NCBI GenBank assembly: GCA_000750105.3
Contig: JPHH03000024.1
Span: forward strand, 62,001-126,000
DNA from: Tolypocladium sp. Sup5 PDA-1
Lineage: Eukaryota > Ascomycota > Sordariomycetes > Hypocreales > Ophiocordycipitaceae
Direction: 5' to 3'
DNA length: 64,000 nucleotides
Below, one piece after another: positions 1 through 10,529 of the stretch. Each line of letters begins with the position of its first letter. The stretch's first letter is position 1. A model generated the notes under the pieces. That model saw nothing but the letters and a program-made list of their open reading frames with translations, made no database searches and had not been told where the DNA came from. Both the position numbers and the translations under genes were made by a program.

Positions 1-1222
1 TGGGGAAAACACGAGAAAATTCCGGAGCCTTGGGCAAGAACAAGAATATCCTCGTAGCCTTCGAATGACAAAGCGGGTCCATGGGGTCCGCTGAACATGG
101 CAACGGACTTGGCTGTTCCTGGCTTAGCAAACTCCCAAAGACGCTTAGTCCAACCTTGCGCAGGGTCTATGATAATCTCCAGCTCTTTCTGGGGCTGTTC
201 AGACCATGAGGCGACCGTGAAAGGGTGGCTCTGCAGAGCCGACAATGCCGATATGAAAGGCATCCATATGTTCACATACTGACCAGCTTCTACCTTGAGC
301 GGTCGTCGAGTCTCCAAGACGATACGGATAGTGTTCTTGCCAAGACTTATTTCAGCAGGAGATGTTTTGAATTTGTGCCGGTACAAGATGAGTGGGAGCT
401 GGATGGCACACGCAGCCAAGAAAAGTCCTGCAGCTACGTAGATATATACGACCTGGTCGGATGGTATGTGACGCACTAGGGCATATGCGAGCAGAATCGC
501 ACTGAGATGGTGCACGCGCAGCGCAAATTCATACCATAGGAATCGCTGCAGTAGCGGGAACGGCACAGACTGGAAGCTTAGAGACAGCGCGGCCCGGGGT
601 TTGTTAGCTGGCGGTTCTGACGGGCGAAGAGACAACATCATCTTCTTACTATGAGAGCAAACAAGTTTTTCGAGACGTTCAAGGGAAAGGCATCAAGGTC
701 CAATGCTCGAACAACGATGTGAAAGATGGCCAAGATAAAAACAGTGAGGCCTGCAGTGAGATGAATGCGTCGATAGGTACTCAATGGCACATTCAAGACA
801 TCGGCGAGGAAGCTCAGATGCGGCCCAGCGTAAAGTACGGCCAGGTTGACCAAGGCAAGCCTACCAGCTCGGAGGCCCGCCTTTGGCAGACCTGGAAACG
901 CAACAAAGACGCAAGCTACGTTGGCTCCAAAGTACGAGAGAAAGATGAAGACGTCTTGCAGTTTCCAAGGTTGGATGATTCCATTTTGTCGAAGAAATTT
1001 TACGACAATATGCCTCGAACTAAACAAGGTGTATCTTCGAAAACGAAGTACAGATACAAGCAATGGAGGGCATATTTTTACAAAAGCTCGAGCGAAGGGC
1101 CGGGAGGGAGCTCGGCGGAAGACTTTGGGTACGACTGTTCGGAATAGAATTGCTGTGAAAGCAACCAATGCTAATGCCATCGCATATGCGGTAGTTATCT
1201 CGGTAAGAGATGAGAGATCCAT
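1..1222 (-). CDS. Ferric reductase-like transmembrane flavocytochrome (partial, runs off left edge)
   Basis: Membrane flavocytochrome of the ferric reductase/NADPH oxidase family, which passes electrons from NADPH through FAD and haem across a membrane to reduce extracellular iron or copper. Exon 1 (650-1222) starts at the first ATG and carries several hydrophobic spans and a haem-ligand segment (RRIHLTAG, then IFHIVV). A GTAAGA donor at 649 and CCAG acceptor at 570 give an 80-nt intron and restore the frame into exon 2 (1-569). Exon 2 holds the second His region (LRVHHLSAI), the FAD motif AGQYVNIW, SHPFTVAS, GPHGP and the start of the NADPH site (QGSGIF). The C-terminal NADPH lobe lies outside the window. 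The N-terminus is short for the family. A hydrophobic frame at about 1225-1330 could be an upstream exon that I could not join. Confidence 0.85.
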
Positions 1223-2091
1223 CCCGAACTGATTGCTTGTACAGAGACGAATGCGACGATGGCGAGGAAGAGGAGGGCAGAGACGCACGAGGCCCAACAG
1301 GCGGGACAAGGATGATCAGATGCTGCTACCAATGATATATATGCAGTCTCAGTCACTTCTGGGGCCACATCAAGTGCAATATGATCAACCTGTACCTATT
1401 CGTGAAAAGAACAAAAGTGGCTTCCTTTAATTATGCAAAAGCGGCTTCAGTCAAGGGAGGAGGCTGCGTCAGATGCGTTTGTGGCTGTAGTTTAGTGCCA
1501 CAGCGATGGCAGTGACTCCTTTGCGCTGACACTGGGCGCTGATGCGGCCTTGCCAGAATAGGCTTACGGCTGTTAGAGACATAGCGCTGGGTTGACCGTA
1601 CCAGCAACCCGTCCCGCTGTTTCAGCAGGGTCATGCGACAGCTCCACCCTGGCGACGGTGTTGTGGCTGGGGTCGTTGTGCAGCATCCAGGAACGTGTCT
1701 ATCCCGGCCCGTTTGTAGGCGCTACGGTCGCGTCATAGCCCGGCCCTGGCGCGTGCGCGGCCCGGTACAGTACCAGGTGTATCTCCGTGTCGTGATATGC
1801 TACTTCTGGCCATGGAATAGTGGCCGTCATGGGCTTGGGCTGTGCCACCTCTGAAAATGTCCCGTGCATCGTGGAAGGACAAGTCGAAATTGACATAATG
1901 AACGGACACCTACGGATACTAGAAGCCCGTTGCGGCTTTTGTAACAGCCAGTCGAGATCGTTTAGACGAGAGAGGCCAGCTCTTCCGTCTTCGACCAGCG
2001 CTGAACGTGATCATGGAGCCAATTGACCCGAATATGGCTTCTTCCACAACTGTAGCCGGGAGTTGATGACTACGTTTGGACTGAATTGACA
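1223..2091. other. Upstream region shared by the ferric reductase-like and repeat-protein genes
   Basis: No gene is supported here. A minus-strand frame at about 1225-1330 encodes a hydrophobic, signal-peptide-like stretch (ALLFLAIVAF) and may be a missed 5' exon of the ferric reductase-like gene. A GGTACAGTACC element lies at 1764-1774. Confidence 0.4.
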
Positions 2092-2099
2092 TATAAATA
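2092..2099 (+). promoter_or_regulatory. TATA box of the repeat-rich gene
   Basis: TATAAATA lies 61 nt before the ATG at 2160, a normal core-promoter position for a filamentous fungus. Confidence 0.55.
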
Positions 2100-2159
2100 C
2101 CCCCTTACTGACACAAAAAGTTGAACTACCCATTGTCACGAACCTTTCTTCTCTGCAAA

Positions 2160-3971
2160 ATGGACGATAACCCACCAGCGGAGACAAATATGCCCACCAG
2201 TGGGGATAACAACGGAGGGGGCGATCCCTTAGTAGTTCCTAAGAAAGAGAAAAACGACGAGGGCAACATATTCAAATTCCCGGCGAACACGGACGGTAAC
2301 CCTCCTAGCGGGGTTAACCCGCAAGAACCGGGTGCGGTTGGCGACAACCCTCCTAGCGGGGTTAACCCGCAAGAACCGGGTGCGGTTGGCGACAACCCTC
2401 CTAGCGGGTTTGACGCGCAAGAACCGGGTGTGGTTGGCGACAACCCTCCTAGCGGGTTTGACGCGCGAGCGGCGGCTGAAGATAGCGACGACGGTATGGT
2501 GGGGATTGAAGATGAAGGAAAGAGGCGGGATGAAGAGAAGAGGCGGAATGAAGAAAAGAAGAATCAGGACGACGGGAAGCGCAATCAGAAGCAGGATAAC
2601 AAGGGCAAACCCCCACCCGGTCATGAAACCCAGGACGACACCCCAAGTGATGAACCCCCGCCAGTGTTTAAAAGCTCGGGACACTTGCACGAGATTGGCG
2701 GCAAGACAAAGTGCATGACGGTTGGTTGGTTTGTACGCTTTCAAAGCTATCGCTATATCAACCGGTATAACGACAGGTCTCATGCCCATCATCGTATAGA
2801 AAAGCGGCCCTGCACTAAAAATTATGCTCGTCCCATCGAGGAGAACGTCCAACACTTAAGGTACCATTACTCACAGCTCAAGAATGGCGACAATACCTAC
2901 ATATTTTCCAAAGACGAGTGGGTGCATATTGAAGCAATCGCGTGGGAAACCAAGTGGCCACGAGGCACATTCAGTTCCATGCAGGACCAGCTTGCCTATG
3001 AATTGCACCAAATCGAACCACCGGAGGAATTTGAAGATGAAAAAACAATGCCCCTGACTTATGTCCTTGGAGTGTGGAAGTACACGAATCCTGACGGCAC
3101 AGAACAAACCATTCGTGGATGGGAGACCAAATCTTCCATATCAAGAGTGTTTGACGACGATGCCAGGTACGAGGTGTACAACAAAGCCTGCTACATCTTA
3201 GAGAAGCATCTTGGCGCATATTATGAACCTAGCCGAGCTAATAGCCGAACGCCGACGCCTGGCCCTGAGCTTGTCGGGCAGACAAAGCGTTTAGCGTCCT
3301 GGCCGAGCCGGGCACTACAAGTGGAACCATCGACTGAAAAAGCATTTGTCAAACAGAAACTGGTTGGAGAACGGAGACGTTCTGGCGAGGAGCGAGGATC
3401 CTATGCGACCGATTCTGAGGAATCCGAGAGGGTTCATAATTCTCTTCGTCCCACTGAGTATGGAACTGGCAGGAAGAGTTCGAGAGTTGAGCGCTCGCGA
3501 AATGACAGAAGTGCCTCGGAGGTGTCCGACAGGGACGACTGGGGCTCGGGCCGACGCAAGAAGTCTGGATCGCCGAGAGCTCAGCACTCGCGAAATGACA
3601 GAAGTGCCTCGGAGGTGTCTGACAGCGACGACTGGGGCTCGGGCCGACGCAGTAAGTCTGGAACGCCGAGAGCTCGGCACTCGCGAAATGACAGAGGTGC
3701 CTGGGAGGTGTCCGACAGGGACGACCGGCGCTCGGGCCGGCGCAAGAAGTCTAAAAGCTTGAGGGATTCTGGCCGCGCAGATTCACCCACTCGCAACAAA
3801 TCAAAGAAGGCCAGGTTCGTACATGATAGTGATGAGGATGAGAATATGGATGTGGTGGAAGAGCTAGGAAGAATGGGACATGCGTTCACCAAAATGATGA
3901 ACGCAATGAAAGATATGGGAAAGAGATTGGGGGAGTTGGAACTAGAAAATCAGAGAGGGCCAAGGCGATGA
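2160..3971 (+). CDS. Hypothetical repeat-rich protein, 603 aa
   Basis: Single-exon gene of unknown function. The ATG at 2160 is chosen because the longer frame opens only with TTG, and because it follows a TATA box. The N-terminal third is acidic and Pro/Gly-rich and carries about 3.5 tandem 16-residue repeats (48-nt units from 2298, core NPPSG). A highly charged Lys/Glu/Arg stretch follows, then a folded-looking central domain rich in Trp and Tyr (about residues 175-350) that I do not recognise. The C-terminal third has three 31-residue repeats (93-nt units from 3494, core SRNDRSASEVSD) full of Arg-Ser and Arg-Lys. The end has a nuclear-localisation-like basic patch, an acidic DSDEDE run and a short Met-rich helix. 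RS-type repeats suggest a nuclear or RNA/chromatin-associated protein, but this is inference. Confidence 0.7.
   Translation: MDDNPPAETNMPTSGDNNGGGDPLVVPKKEKNDEGNIFKFPANTDGNPPSGVNPQEPGAVGDNPPSGVNPQEPGAVGDNPPSGFDAQEPGVVGDNPPSGFDARAAAEDSDDGMVGIEDEGKRRDEEKRRNEEKKNQDDGKRNQKQDNKGKPPPGHETQDDTPSDEPPPVFKSSGHLHEIGGKTKCMTVGWFVRFQSYRYINRYNDRSHAHHRIEKRPCTKNYARPIEENVQHLRYHYSQLKNGDNTYIFSKDEWVHIEAIAWETKWPRGTFSSMQDQLAYELHQIEPPEEFEDEKTMPLTYVLGVWKYTNPDGTEQTIRGWETKSSISRVFDDDARYEVYNKACYILEKHLGAYYEPSRANSRTPTPGPELVGQTKRLASWPSRALQVEPSTEKAFVKQKLVGERRRSGEERGSYATDSEESERVHNSLRPTEYGTGRKSSRVERSRNDRSASEVSDRDDWGSGRRKKSGSPRAQHSRNDRSASEVSDSDDWGSGRRSKSGTPRARHSRNDRGAWEVSDRDDRRSGRRKKSKSLRDSGRADSPTRNKSKKARFVHDSDEDENMDVVEELGRMGHAFTKMMNAMKDMGKRLGELELENQRGPRR
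2298..2470 (+). repeat. 48-bp coding minisatellite, about 3.5 copies
   Basis: Units begin at 2298, 2346, 2394 and 2442 (last one partial). All keep the reading frame and encode a Pro/Gly-rich 16-residue unit. Copies 1-2 read GVNPQEPG and copy 3 reads GFDAQEPG, so the array has homogenised unevenly. Confidence 0.9.
3494..3772 (+). repeat. 93-bp coding minisatellite, three copies
   Basis: Units begin at 3494, 3587 and 3680, exactly 93 nt apart. Each encodes a 31-residue Arg/Ser/Asp-rich segment. The third copy is the most diverged (WEVSDRDDRRS against SEVSDRDDWGS). Confidence 0.9.
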
Positions 3972-4667
3972 TGAGAACGTGAAAAATTTCGGGCTTCTGG
4001 GGCGGGCTATGGGCCGATGATCGAGTGGGAGCTTATGAGAGATAGCAATGGGGTTTCTGCACAAGAAGGGTTGGATAATACTTGCGTGATCAATATTGCA
4101 AAGTGTGCCTTGAATTTAGTACTTCATTCTCCGCATCTATGCGGGCCCTAGTAGATTTGAATTACTTCCACGCTCGCGGTAACTCGTATTCGCCAATTTA
4201 CACACCACAGAATTCGTTTACGACGGATTGTGTTCCGTGTATGGAAGTAGGCATAATACCGAAGCCTTGGTGCAGTATGGCAAGTGCGGCAAGGACGACG
4301 GTGACGTCTTGGTTTGGGGCACGAAACAGGTAATAGCGAGGCGCCTTGGTGGCTCGGTCGGATCTGGAGCACCTGACAGTGCCTGGTATCCCCAAAGACG
4401 CAGGGAAAAGGCCCTAGAGACATCGCTTCAGAGCTCTGTGTTCCCGAAGCTCTTCGAAAGTTGTAAGACGGACTTCAGCCCTCGCAATATAGACTGAGAG
4501 GGAGGAGCATACAGTAATAAAATCACAACAATGACAACTATTAAGGACTTGATAACTATAAGAGACCATACATAGAAGATATCATAATTAAGCACAACTC
4601 ATCACCAAGTTCTACGGACTTGAGCTCAATCCTAGGTCTAGAGGACGTGAAACATACTGTTTCTATT
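3972..4667. other. Intergenic, nothing recognised
   Basis: Short overlapping frames occur on both strands here. None has a good ATG, intron signals or a recognisable domain. Confidence 0.4.
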
Positions 4668-5399
4668 CTATTCCTCATAACCGCCATAAAAACCTTGTTT
4701 GCCCGAATCTCCACTCTCAACGTGGCCTCCTTCCGGGCTTTTTTGTTTCTTTCGTGGCGGTCCGCTTTCAACAACTTGTTCGCCCTGACCTCCGCTCTCA
4801 TCGCGGTCTCCTTCCGGACTTCTTTGTGCGTTTCGTGGTGACTCCTGCTCAGGATCCTCTGCACGCCGCTTGCGTGTCATCTCTTCATCCCTCGTACAAG
4901 AACATTCGAAATAGCGAAACGACTTCATGCTGTTTTTGGCTGCTTCTGCTGCTGCACCCATACAGTTTGGGTGCCAGGCGCAGTTGCCACAAGGTGCTGG
5001 AATGACCCAATGGTCAATTTTGAAGCTCTCGCGGCAATTGGCGTCTGCACAGCTCCATCTGCTAGACAGCGTGTTGATCACAGGGAAATTCCCTTCTGGA
5101 TCATATTTTGATCGATTACTTTGGAGATGGTCCAACCGCTCCCTGATGCTGTCGACCAATTTTTTTGCTTTTTTCCCTTTTTCTCCCGGTTCTTTGACTT
5201 TCTGATCTTTCAATTTCATGTACAGAAGACGAAAGTGGTCAGGCAAGACACTGATTGCGAAGATGTAATGATCACCTTTATCAGCAATAAGGTACTCACG
5301 AAGTTTTCTTGCGACTTCGCCGGGCGACTGCGGGTGTGCAAATCTTTTGAATATCTCTTGCTTCTCGGCTTTGTTTGAAAAAATATCAACAGAACTCAT
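4668..5399 (-). CDS. Hypothetical Cys-rich protein, 243 aa
   Basis: Single-exon gene of unknown function. The ATG at 5399 is preferred over the GTG six bases upstream. The N-terminal half is helical and charged. The middle has a compact Cys cluster (SCADANC, then APCGNCAWHPNC, then FECSC) that could bind one or two zinc ions. The C-terminal 60 residues are low-complexity, with repeated SPEG elements and a PPRKKQK basic patch that could be a nuclear signal. An A/T-rich TATTTATA lies about 60 nt upstream (5458-5465). The spacing of the Cys residues does not match a zinc-finger family I can name. The real start and the possibility of a 5' intron are open. Confidence 0.6.
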   Translation of the reverse strand: MSSVDIFSNKAEKQEIFKRFAHPQSPGEVARKLREYLIADKGDHYIFAISVLPDHFRLLYMKLKDQKVKEPGEKGKKAKKLVDSIRERLDHLQSNRSKYDPEGNFPVINTLSSRWSCADANCRESFKIDHWVIPAPCGNCAWHPNCMGAAAEAAKNSMKSFRYFECSCTRDEEMTRKRRAEDPEQESPRNAQRSPEGDRDESGGQGEQVVESGPPRKKQKSPEGGHVESGDSGKQGFYGGYEE

Positions 5400-5884
5400 A
5401 TTCACGGGTGGGATAACGACTCAGTGCAGCCCAATTGTCGTATTCCGGTGAGTCCAATATAAATACTTGCGCTTGAAAGCCAAATCCCGCACATTTGATT
5501 GCATTGCATGTACCGAGGAAATGGATGACCTGTCTTCATTTCACGATACAGTACCATCTCGAGGCAGGTCGAGGCAGGTTACGGACGATGTCGGTGGTGG
5601 TCGCGTGGTAGCGGCCCGCGATCGTGCCACGTTTGGCCGTTTTTTTCTCTTCTTCGTGCTATGTCTTGTACATACTGTACAGTATCTAGTCTTGAATACA
5701 GTAATAGAGAGAGAATAGCGACTATTTGCTTTTTTTTATCGTCAAGCATCACCACAGGCGGGGCGAAGCATGTTGTGCATGCGTTGCGGGAGATGATGTG
5801 ATGGCGCGAACCCGCCGGGGGCCCCCACGATCCGCGCCACTTCGGGTTTTCTTCCCATTGTGCTACTCTACTGTACTGGGCTGG

Positions 5885-6590
5885 GAGAGGAGACGTGACG
5901 CAACCTGCGAGGCAGAGAAGACGGGGATCATACATTTCACTCGAAAGGTGTACAGGCCCGACTCGGAGCTCTTCCAATTCAAGGGGCAGCTGGTCCAACC
6001 CGAAACCCAAGTTAAAGTTCTCGGTGTGATCATGGGCTTCGGCTTTAAGTACGAAGAACATATCGCGCGGGCAGCGACCAAGGGCTTGGAAACCTCTATG
6101 GACCTACAACGGCTTAGGGGCCTTTCCCTGGAGACTGCAAAACCATGGTGGCCCCGTGGTGGATTACGCCTCTAATGTCTGGATGCACGCGTCCAAGGCA
6201 AGGATAGAAAGGGCCAGTCCCATCAATCGAGTCCAGAAGATTGGAGCATAAACAATTATGTGGACTTTTATCACGGTAGCGACTAGCGTAGCGGAAGCAG
6301 AGGCGAATGTCGCCAGTGCTCGGGAGCGGTTTTGGAGAAGGTTGATCAAGCTGTGGATAAACCTCCACCCTGCCGGCAACCAATCCACTTCGCGACGCAA
6401 CGTCCCGCATAGGGGAAGTTCACCATTTACGAGGTGGCAACTGTACTTGATAAGATACCGATAGAGGAATTCAAACGATCAATCCATTCAAATTGGCGCC
6501 GTGGGTAGAAGGGTACGTTCGGAGTATATACGACTCCATCGACGCATCGAAGCGCAATGAAAATGTGGTGGCAATCCTATGGCAGCCCCC
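5885..6590 (+). mobile_element. LINE retrotransposon fragment A: reverse transcriptase C-terminus to RNase H region
   Basis: A non-LTR (Tad-like) element with only its 3' coding part left. The frame reads from the end of the reverse transcriptase (EKTGIIHFTRK, VKVLGVIMGF, LQRLRGLSLETAK) into the region that follows it in fungal LINEs (YASNVWMHA, INRVQKIGA, SVAEAEA, LWINLHPA, APWVEGYV). It switches frame several times and has stops, so it is dead. It abuts fragment B without a visible poly(A) or target-site duplication. Identification rests on recognising the usual order and wording of these motifs in fungal LINE polyproteins. Confidence 0.8.
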
Positions 6591-6599
6591 TAGAGGTAA

Positions 6600-8355
6600 C
6601 ATGAGCTCCCAAAGACTGCAAAAGAAGAGGCATGTGCAACCCGGCAGGGCGCAATCCCGACCATTAACCATTAAGATTCCTAGCTTGCGATCCACGACCC
6701 TCCATACAGCTCGACCAGGCCAGCGTACTACCAAGCCCTTACCGGGCAGTGCCGGAAATTCTCCAAGGGAGTCGAGGCGGCGCCACCAGGCAAACATACC
6801 CGACGGCTGTAAGACCGATTGTCACGGAGAGAAGCTCATCTTTTCTTGTACTGTGGGCAAGAACCCGCCGTTCCATGACTGCGCGCTCGCGCTCGCCGAC
6901 GCCGAAACGTACGATGTCGTACTTCTGCAGGAACAATGGACTCAGGTCTACTACTCTCTTACTGCCTTACGAAAACCCGCCCAGCTTCGACACTTATAGC
7001 TAAGACAGAAACAATACGCGCCCGCGTGTCATGAGCAGCGACGCCCGGCCGTGACGCGTAACATCCTGTGGCTCTCACAGTCAACGGCGTCACCATTTTC
7101 AACTTCACCGAAAGCCTCCTCAGAGCGGCGCCTTAGACAGCCTCTTCGCATGGCCAGTCGCCGATCGGTGCGTCATCGCTTCAATGCAAGACACTACTCC
7201 TGGCAACTGGGTCCCTCGCGTGACCGCGGCGGCCATATCGCTTCCTGGACAGCAGAGAATGAACTCAATCTCCTCAACCAGCCTGATATCACCACGAACC
7301 GCCATGGCAACACTATTGATCTGGCCTTATCGAATATAATTCTTGCCAAAGCCGCCGTGGAAGACCACCTTGCCACCAGCTCCGATCACTTCACTCTCAG
7401 CTTAACGCTACCGGCTTTGACGCCGGCGACAACGCAACCAGGCAAGATCTGTCTCTCGACGGATGAAGAGCTGAAGCGCTTCACCGAGCTCATCGACACG
7501 ACGCTTCTACCATTCCCTTGGCAGCGTCTACCCCAGAAGAGCTTGACACGTTCGCGTCAACCATCATAGATATCGTCCGACGTGCTGCCCTCGCTACCGG
7601 ACACCAGTCACATCCGCGCCCGCGCAGAGCACCGTGGTGGAACGAAGAGTGCACATCGGCGGCAGCTGAGCACCGCGCTGAGTTTACCCTCCTGGGTTCA
7701 ACCAGGAAGTCAAACTCGCTCGACGCGACTTCCGCTGTGTTGTTCGCCGAGCCAAGAGACTGCACCACGAAAACCTGATCGACGGTACCTCGGGTGACAA
7801 GGAGATCGTTAAGATCCCCCGTGGGCTTAAACAGCCCAGCATGTTCCGACCGCCTCCCCTCCAAGTCGGTGAGACAATCGTCGAAACACAGACCGAGAAA
7901 GCCAACGCTCTCCGCCACACCACGCTTGAACGCCGAACGGGAGAGGCCGACATTAGTGACCCCTGGGTCCTAATTAGCACGAGAGCTTTATCCATTTCCA
8001 AAGAAGCGCCGCTCGAGGAAGCCCAGGAAGCGGTCTGCGCACACGAAACAAGTCCCCCGGGTGGATAATATCACCGTACACCTCCTCAGAGCCGCGTAGC
8101 TAGCACTCATCCATCACATGCAACACTTATGTAAAGGCTGCCTTGCTCTTGAATATCATCCCCGCGTCTCCAAAGAAGCGGAAGTAGTCGTGATCGAGAA
8201 GCCAAGCAAGAGGGACCTCTCAACCCGTCGTGGTTGGCGGCCTATCTCGCTCCTCTCCCTTGAATGCCTCGTCGCACGCCGCCTCACGCGTCGGCCTCGA
8301 TACACTACGGTCTTCTGCATCCACAGCCAATAGGCGCACTCCCAAAAAGGGTTAA
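6600..8355 (+). mobile_element. LINE retrotransposon fragment B: endonuclease to mid reverse transcriptase
   Basis: A second decayed LINE, in the same orientation as fragment A. It holds an AP-type endonuclease (EEP) domain: DCALALADAETYDVVLLQEQ with the start of the fold, then a frameshift, then VNGVTIFNF. After that come FNARHYSWQLGPSRDRGGHI, NTIDLALSNI and ATSSDHFTL. The linker to the reverse transcriptase follows (RPPPLQVGETIVETQTEKAN), then EAEVVVIEKPSKRDLS and WRPISLL. It stops at about 8355, before the catalytic YxDD core. Several frameshifts and stops are present. The order A (3' half) then B (5' half) means these are two insertions or a rearranged one. Confidence 0.85.
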
Positions 8356-8718
8356 CCTAAGAAATCTCAGAGCGTTAATTTTCTGACGTGCCCTTACCGA
8401 CATGATATGACGACTGACTGGGTTTCCCAGGAGATGAACTGTACTCAGGGCTTTATATTAGCATAAAGTTCAGGGCGTCTTTAAACAATAAATTTAATGT
8501 CACGGCCGTAGTGGATCATAGATGTTAACCAAATGATCAGAGTAATGACCGCGTTTAGGCCTGGCTAGCTATCTATGGTATAGATGAGAAATTCGGGGGT
8601 GCCTATATACCCCACTGCGATCACCTTGAGTTGTTCCATAATCAAAGATGAACTGTTCCTGCATTGGGTTGCTTTCATAGCTAATCCGCCTTCACGACCT
8701 ATCCGTTGGCTCCAGGTT
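8356..8718. other. Intergenic, A/T-rich, nothing recognised
   Basis: Sequence between the truncated LINE and the 3' end of the next minus-strand gene. No frame or repeat could be supported. Confidence 0.4.
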
Positions 8719-9459
8719 TCAAGTCACCGCCCTAACGCTACGGCCTATCTCGTTCTGAGACAAGGGTTTGCGCTCCCACCAGTCCGTGACCCAGTTCCAG
8801 GCATACTCGTCTTCTTCTATAATCTCCTCAAACTCTTTACGGCGAAAGATTTGAACTCCATGGCGTCCGTTGGAAAGCCGCATCCTGACCGAGCATATCT
8901 TTCTTACATCCACTTCTCCTAGGGATGATGTTTTTTTGACAGGGTTGAACTCTGGCCTAAATCCACCGATGTCACCGTGGAAAACTTCTGTCGGTCGTTC
9001 TCTTCCATAATACCATACGTACGTGGATAATTTGCCAGACTTTCTTCTGAACAGATTTTCGGGCTCGTCGATTGTTACTGGTTTCTGGGAGCGCGCACTT
9101 CCGCTAATCACTGCAAGCTGCAATATAATCTTTGAGTGGTTCAGTTTAAAGACAAGGTCTTTAAACTCTCCAATTTGCTCGTTCTTCCGAAGCGAGTCCC
9201 TCATCTTGAGTGCTTGTCTGACACGTCCGGGCAAAAGAAGTACGACATAACGATCTTCATTGCGGGAACAGTTGCTCATCAAACCTCGTCCGATAAGTGT
9301 CGGTGGCAGAACAGAGTTTCCTTCGAACTCCTCTCTCAGTTCCTTGATGTACGCTTTGTTGTCCAAAATTAGATCCCATACAGACTCTGTCCTTTTTTGA
9401 GCATAACGCTCTACTTTGTTGGACATTTTTGAATGTGATGGGGCCGACCGGGATGACAT
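8719..9459 (-). CDS. Hypothetical protein, 246 aa
   Basis: Single-exon frame with an ATG at 9459 (a second ATG at 9426 is equally possible). I do not recognise the family. The protein is soluble and highly charged, with mixed alpha/beta-looking hydrophobic patches (YVVLLLPGRV, KIILQLAVISG) and an acidic-aromatic C-terminus (EEDEYAWNWVTDWWE). No signal peptide, membrane span or metal motif is visible. Codon use looks ordinary for the window. It lies between the LINE fragments and a divergently oriented coiled-coil gene. Confidence 0.55.
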   Translation of the reverse strand: MSSRSAPSHSKMSNKVERYAQKRTESVWDLILDNKAYIKELREEFEGNSVLPPTLIGRGLMSNCSRNEDRYVVLLLPGRVRQALKMRDSLRKNEQIGEFKDLVFKLNHSKIILQLAVISGSARSQKPVTIDEPENLFRRKSGKLSTYVWYYGRERPTEVFHGDIGGFRPEFNPVKKTSSLGEVDVRKICSVRMRLSNGRHGVQIFRRKEFEEIIEEDEYAWNWVTDWWERKPLSQNEIGRSVRAVT

Positions 9460-10091
9460 CTTTGTTGCTTAGGAGGAGCGTTCTTTCTCTCGAGCGACAT
9501 ATCTTGGATGGGCTTGGCAGGCTTTTATTATTGTGTACTGTTAAATTAGGTAGCCGCTTTCTTCTCAAACTCATAAGTTCTAGCCTGAATACGGTACGAT
9601 ATGGGGTGTGAGCTTGCTTCGGCTTAAATCTGAAAGCCGGAAAGCCATTCTCACCTGCTGCGTCTCGATGAAAACACCGGCCACGATATACCAGAATACT
9701 GTAGTGCTTGAGGTGGACAACTTCAGAATATCTAGGGCGTATACTTTCCACAATAAGCCAACTATCTAGACGTTTGCAAGATCGTATCCAGTTTGAGACA
9801 TGCTACCGGTCACGGCCAAGTCGCGGCTTTTACGCCCTTCCCTTCTGACAGCAAGGCAAAAATGTGGATAATACATTGGACTCGGGTTCATAGTACAGTA
9901 CAGCACTTTAATGCGCAGCGCAAAGCCAAATCCGGATCTTCACCCTTAAAGCGAAGAGCCATGGGCCTGTTTGGGCTCTGCGTGGAACTGTGGAGTCTTC
10001 TCGAAAGACTTGATGCATCAGTGCGCTATTTCAACCAGACGCCGCCGCGTGTGCAGACGCTGCTGTCTCCTCGCGTTCGGAGCATTCCGAA

Positions 10092-10529
10092 ATGTCGAGC
10101 TCACGACAAGACCTTACTTCACATCCTGTCGCGATGCCTTGGATACTTCAAGCCTGCCAGGAGTACGAGAAGTGGGCTCAAGACTGGTTTGAGCACGTTG
10201 GGAGGCTAAGTGTCCAAAACAACCAACTCCAGCGTTCCGTCCGGGAGCTAGAGAGTGAGAAGAGACATATAGACGAATGCAGAGACATGCAAGGACAGAT
10301 GATCGACACGCAAAAAGATCTCATCAACTCCTTGAAGAACGATCTTGCAGAAGATCGTGGGGGATCGCCCGCCCCTGGTAACACGCTTCGAATCGATCCA
10401 ACCCTATCGCTAAGATCGCCAGAGACATCAGCTGCGATGTTTGAACCACCATCGTGTACCTCGGAGACGTATTCCGCGCGCCTGCTCATGGCTCTAGCTG
10501 ACTCGGCCAGCACTGAGGTAGAGCAATGA
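10092..10529 (+). CDS. Small coiled-coil protein, 145 aa
   Basis: Single-exon frame from an ATG at 10092. After a short lead, residues of about 30-90 form a Glu/Gln/Lys/Arg-rich amphipathic helix (RLSVQNNQLQRSVRELESEK) that looks like a coiled coil. A Ser/Pro/Thr-rich tail follows. It resembles in style, not in clear homology, the small coiled-coil proteins at 35302, 39599 and 41223. A TAGTACAGTACAG element lies 190 nt upstream (9891-9903). Function unknown. The frame could be lengthened by a 5' exon I cannot see. Confidence 0.5.
   Translation: MSSSRQDLTSHPVAMPWILQACQEYEKWAQDWFEHVGRLSVQNNQLQRSVRELESEKRHIDECRDMQGQMIDTQKDLINSLKNDLAEDRGGSPAPGNTLRIDPTLSLRSPETSAAMFEPPSCTSETYSARLLMALADSASTEVEQ

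Noticed and set aside
638..650. Apparent stop in the ferric reductase-like gene
   Set aside because: A GTAAGA...CCAG intron (570-649) removes it and keeps the family alignment.
2126..2855. Long minus-strand frames (105 and 208 aa) opposite the 48-bp repeats
   Set aside because: They are antisense shadows of an in-frame minisatellite and have no ATG context, TATA box or domain.
5726..6175. 149-aa frame as an independent gene
   Set aside because: Only its second half is meaningful, and that half is the end of a LINE reverse transcriptase.
9793..10209. 138-aa frame overlapping the coiled-coil gene start
   Set aside because: It overlaps the better-supported frame at 10092 and has no domain.
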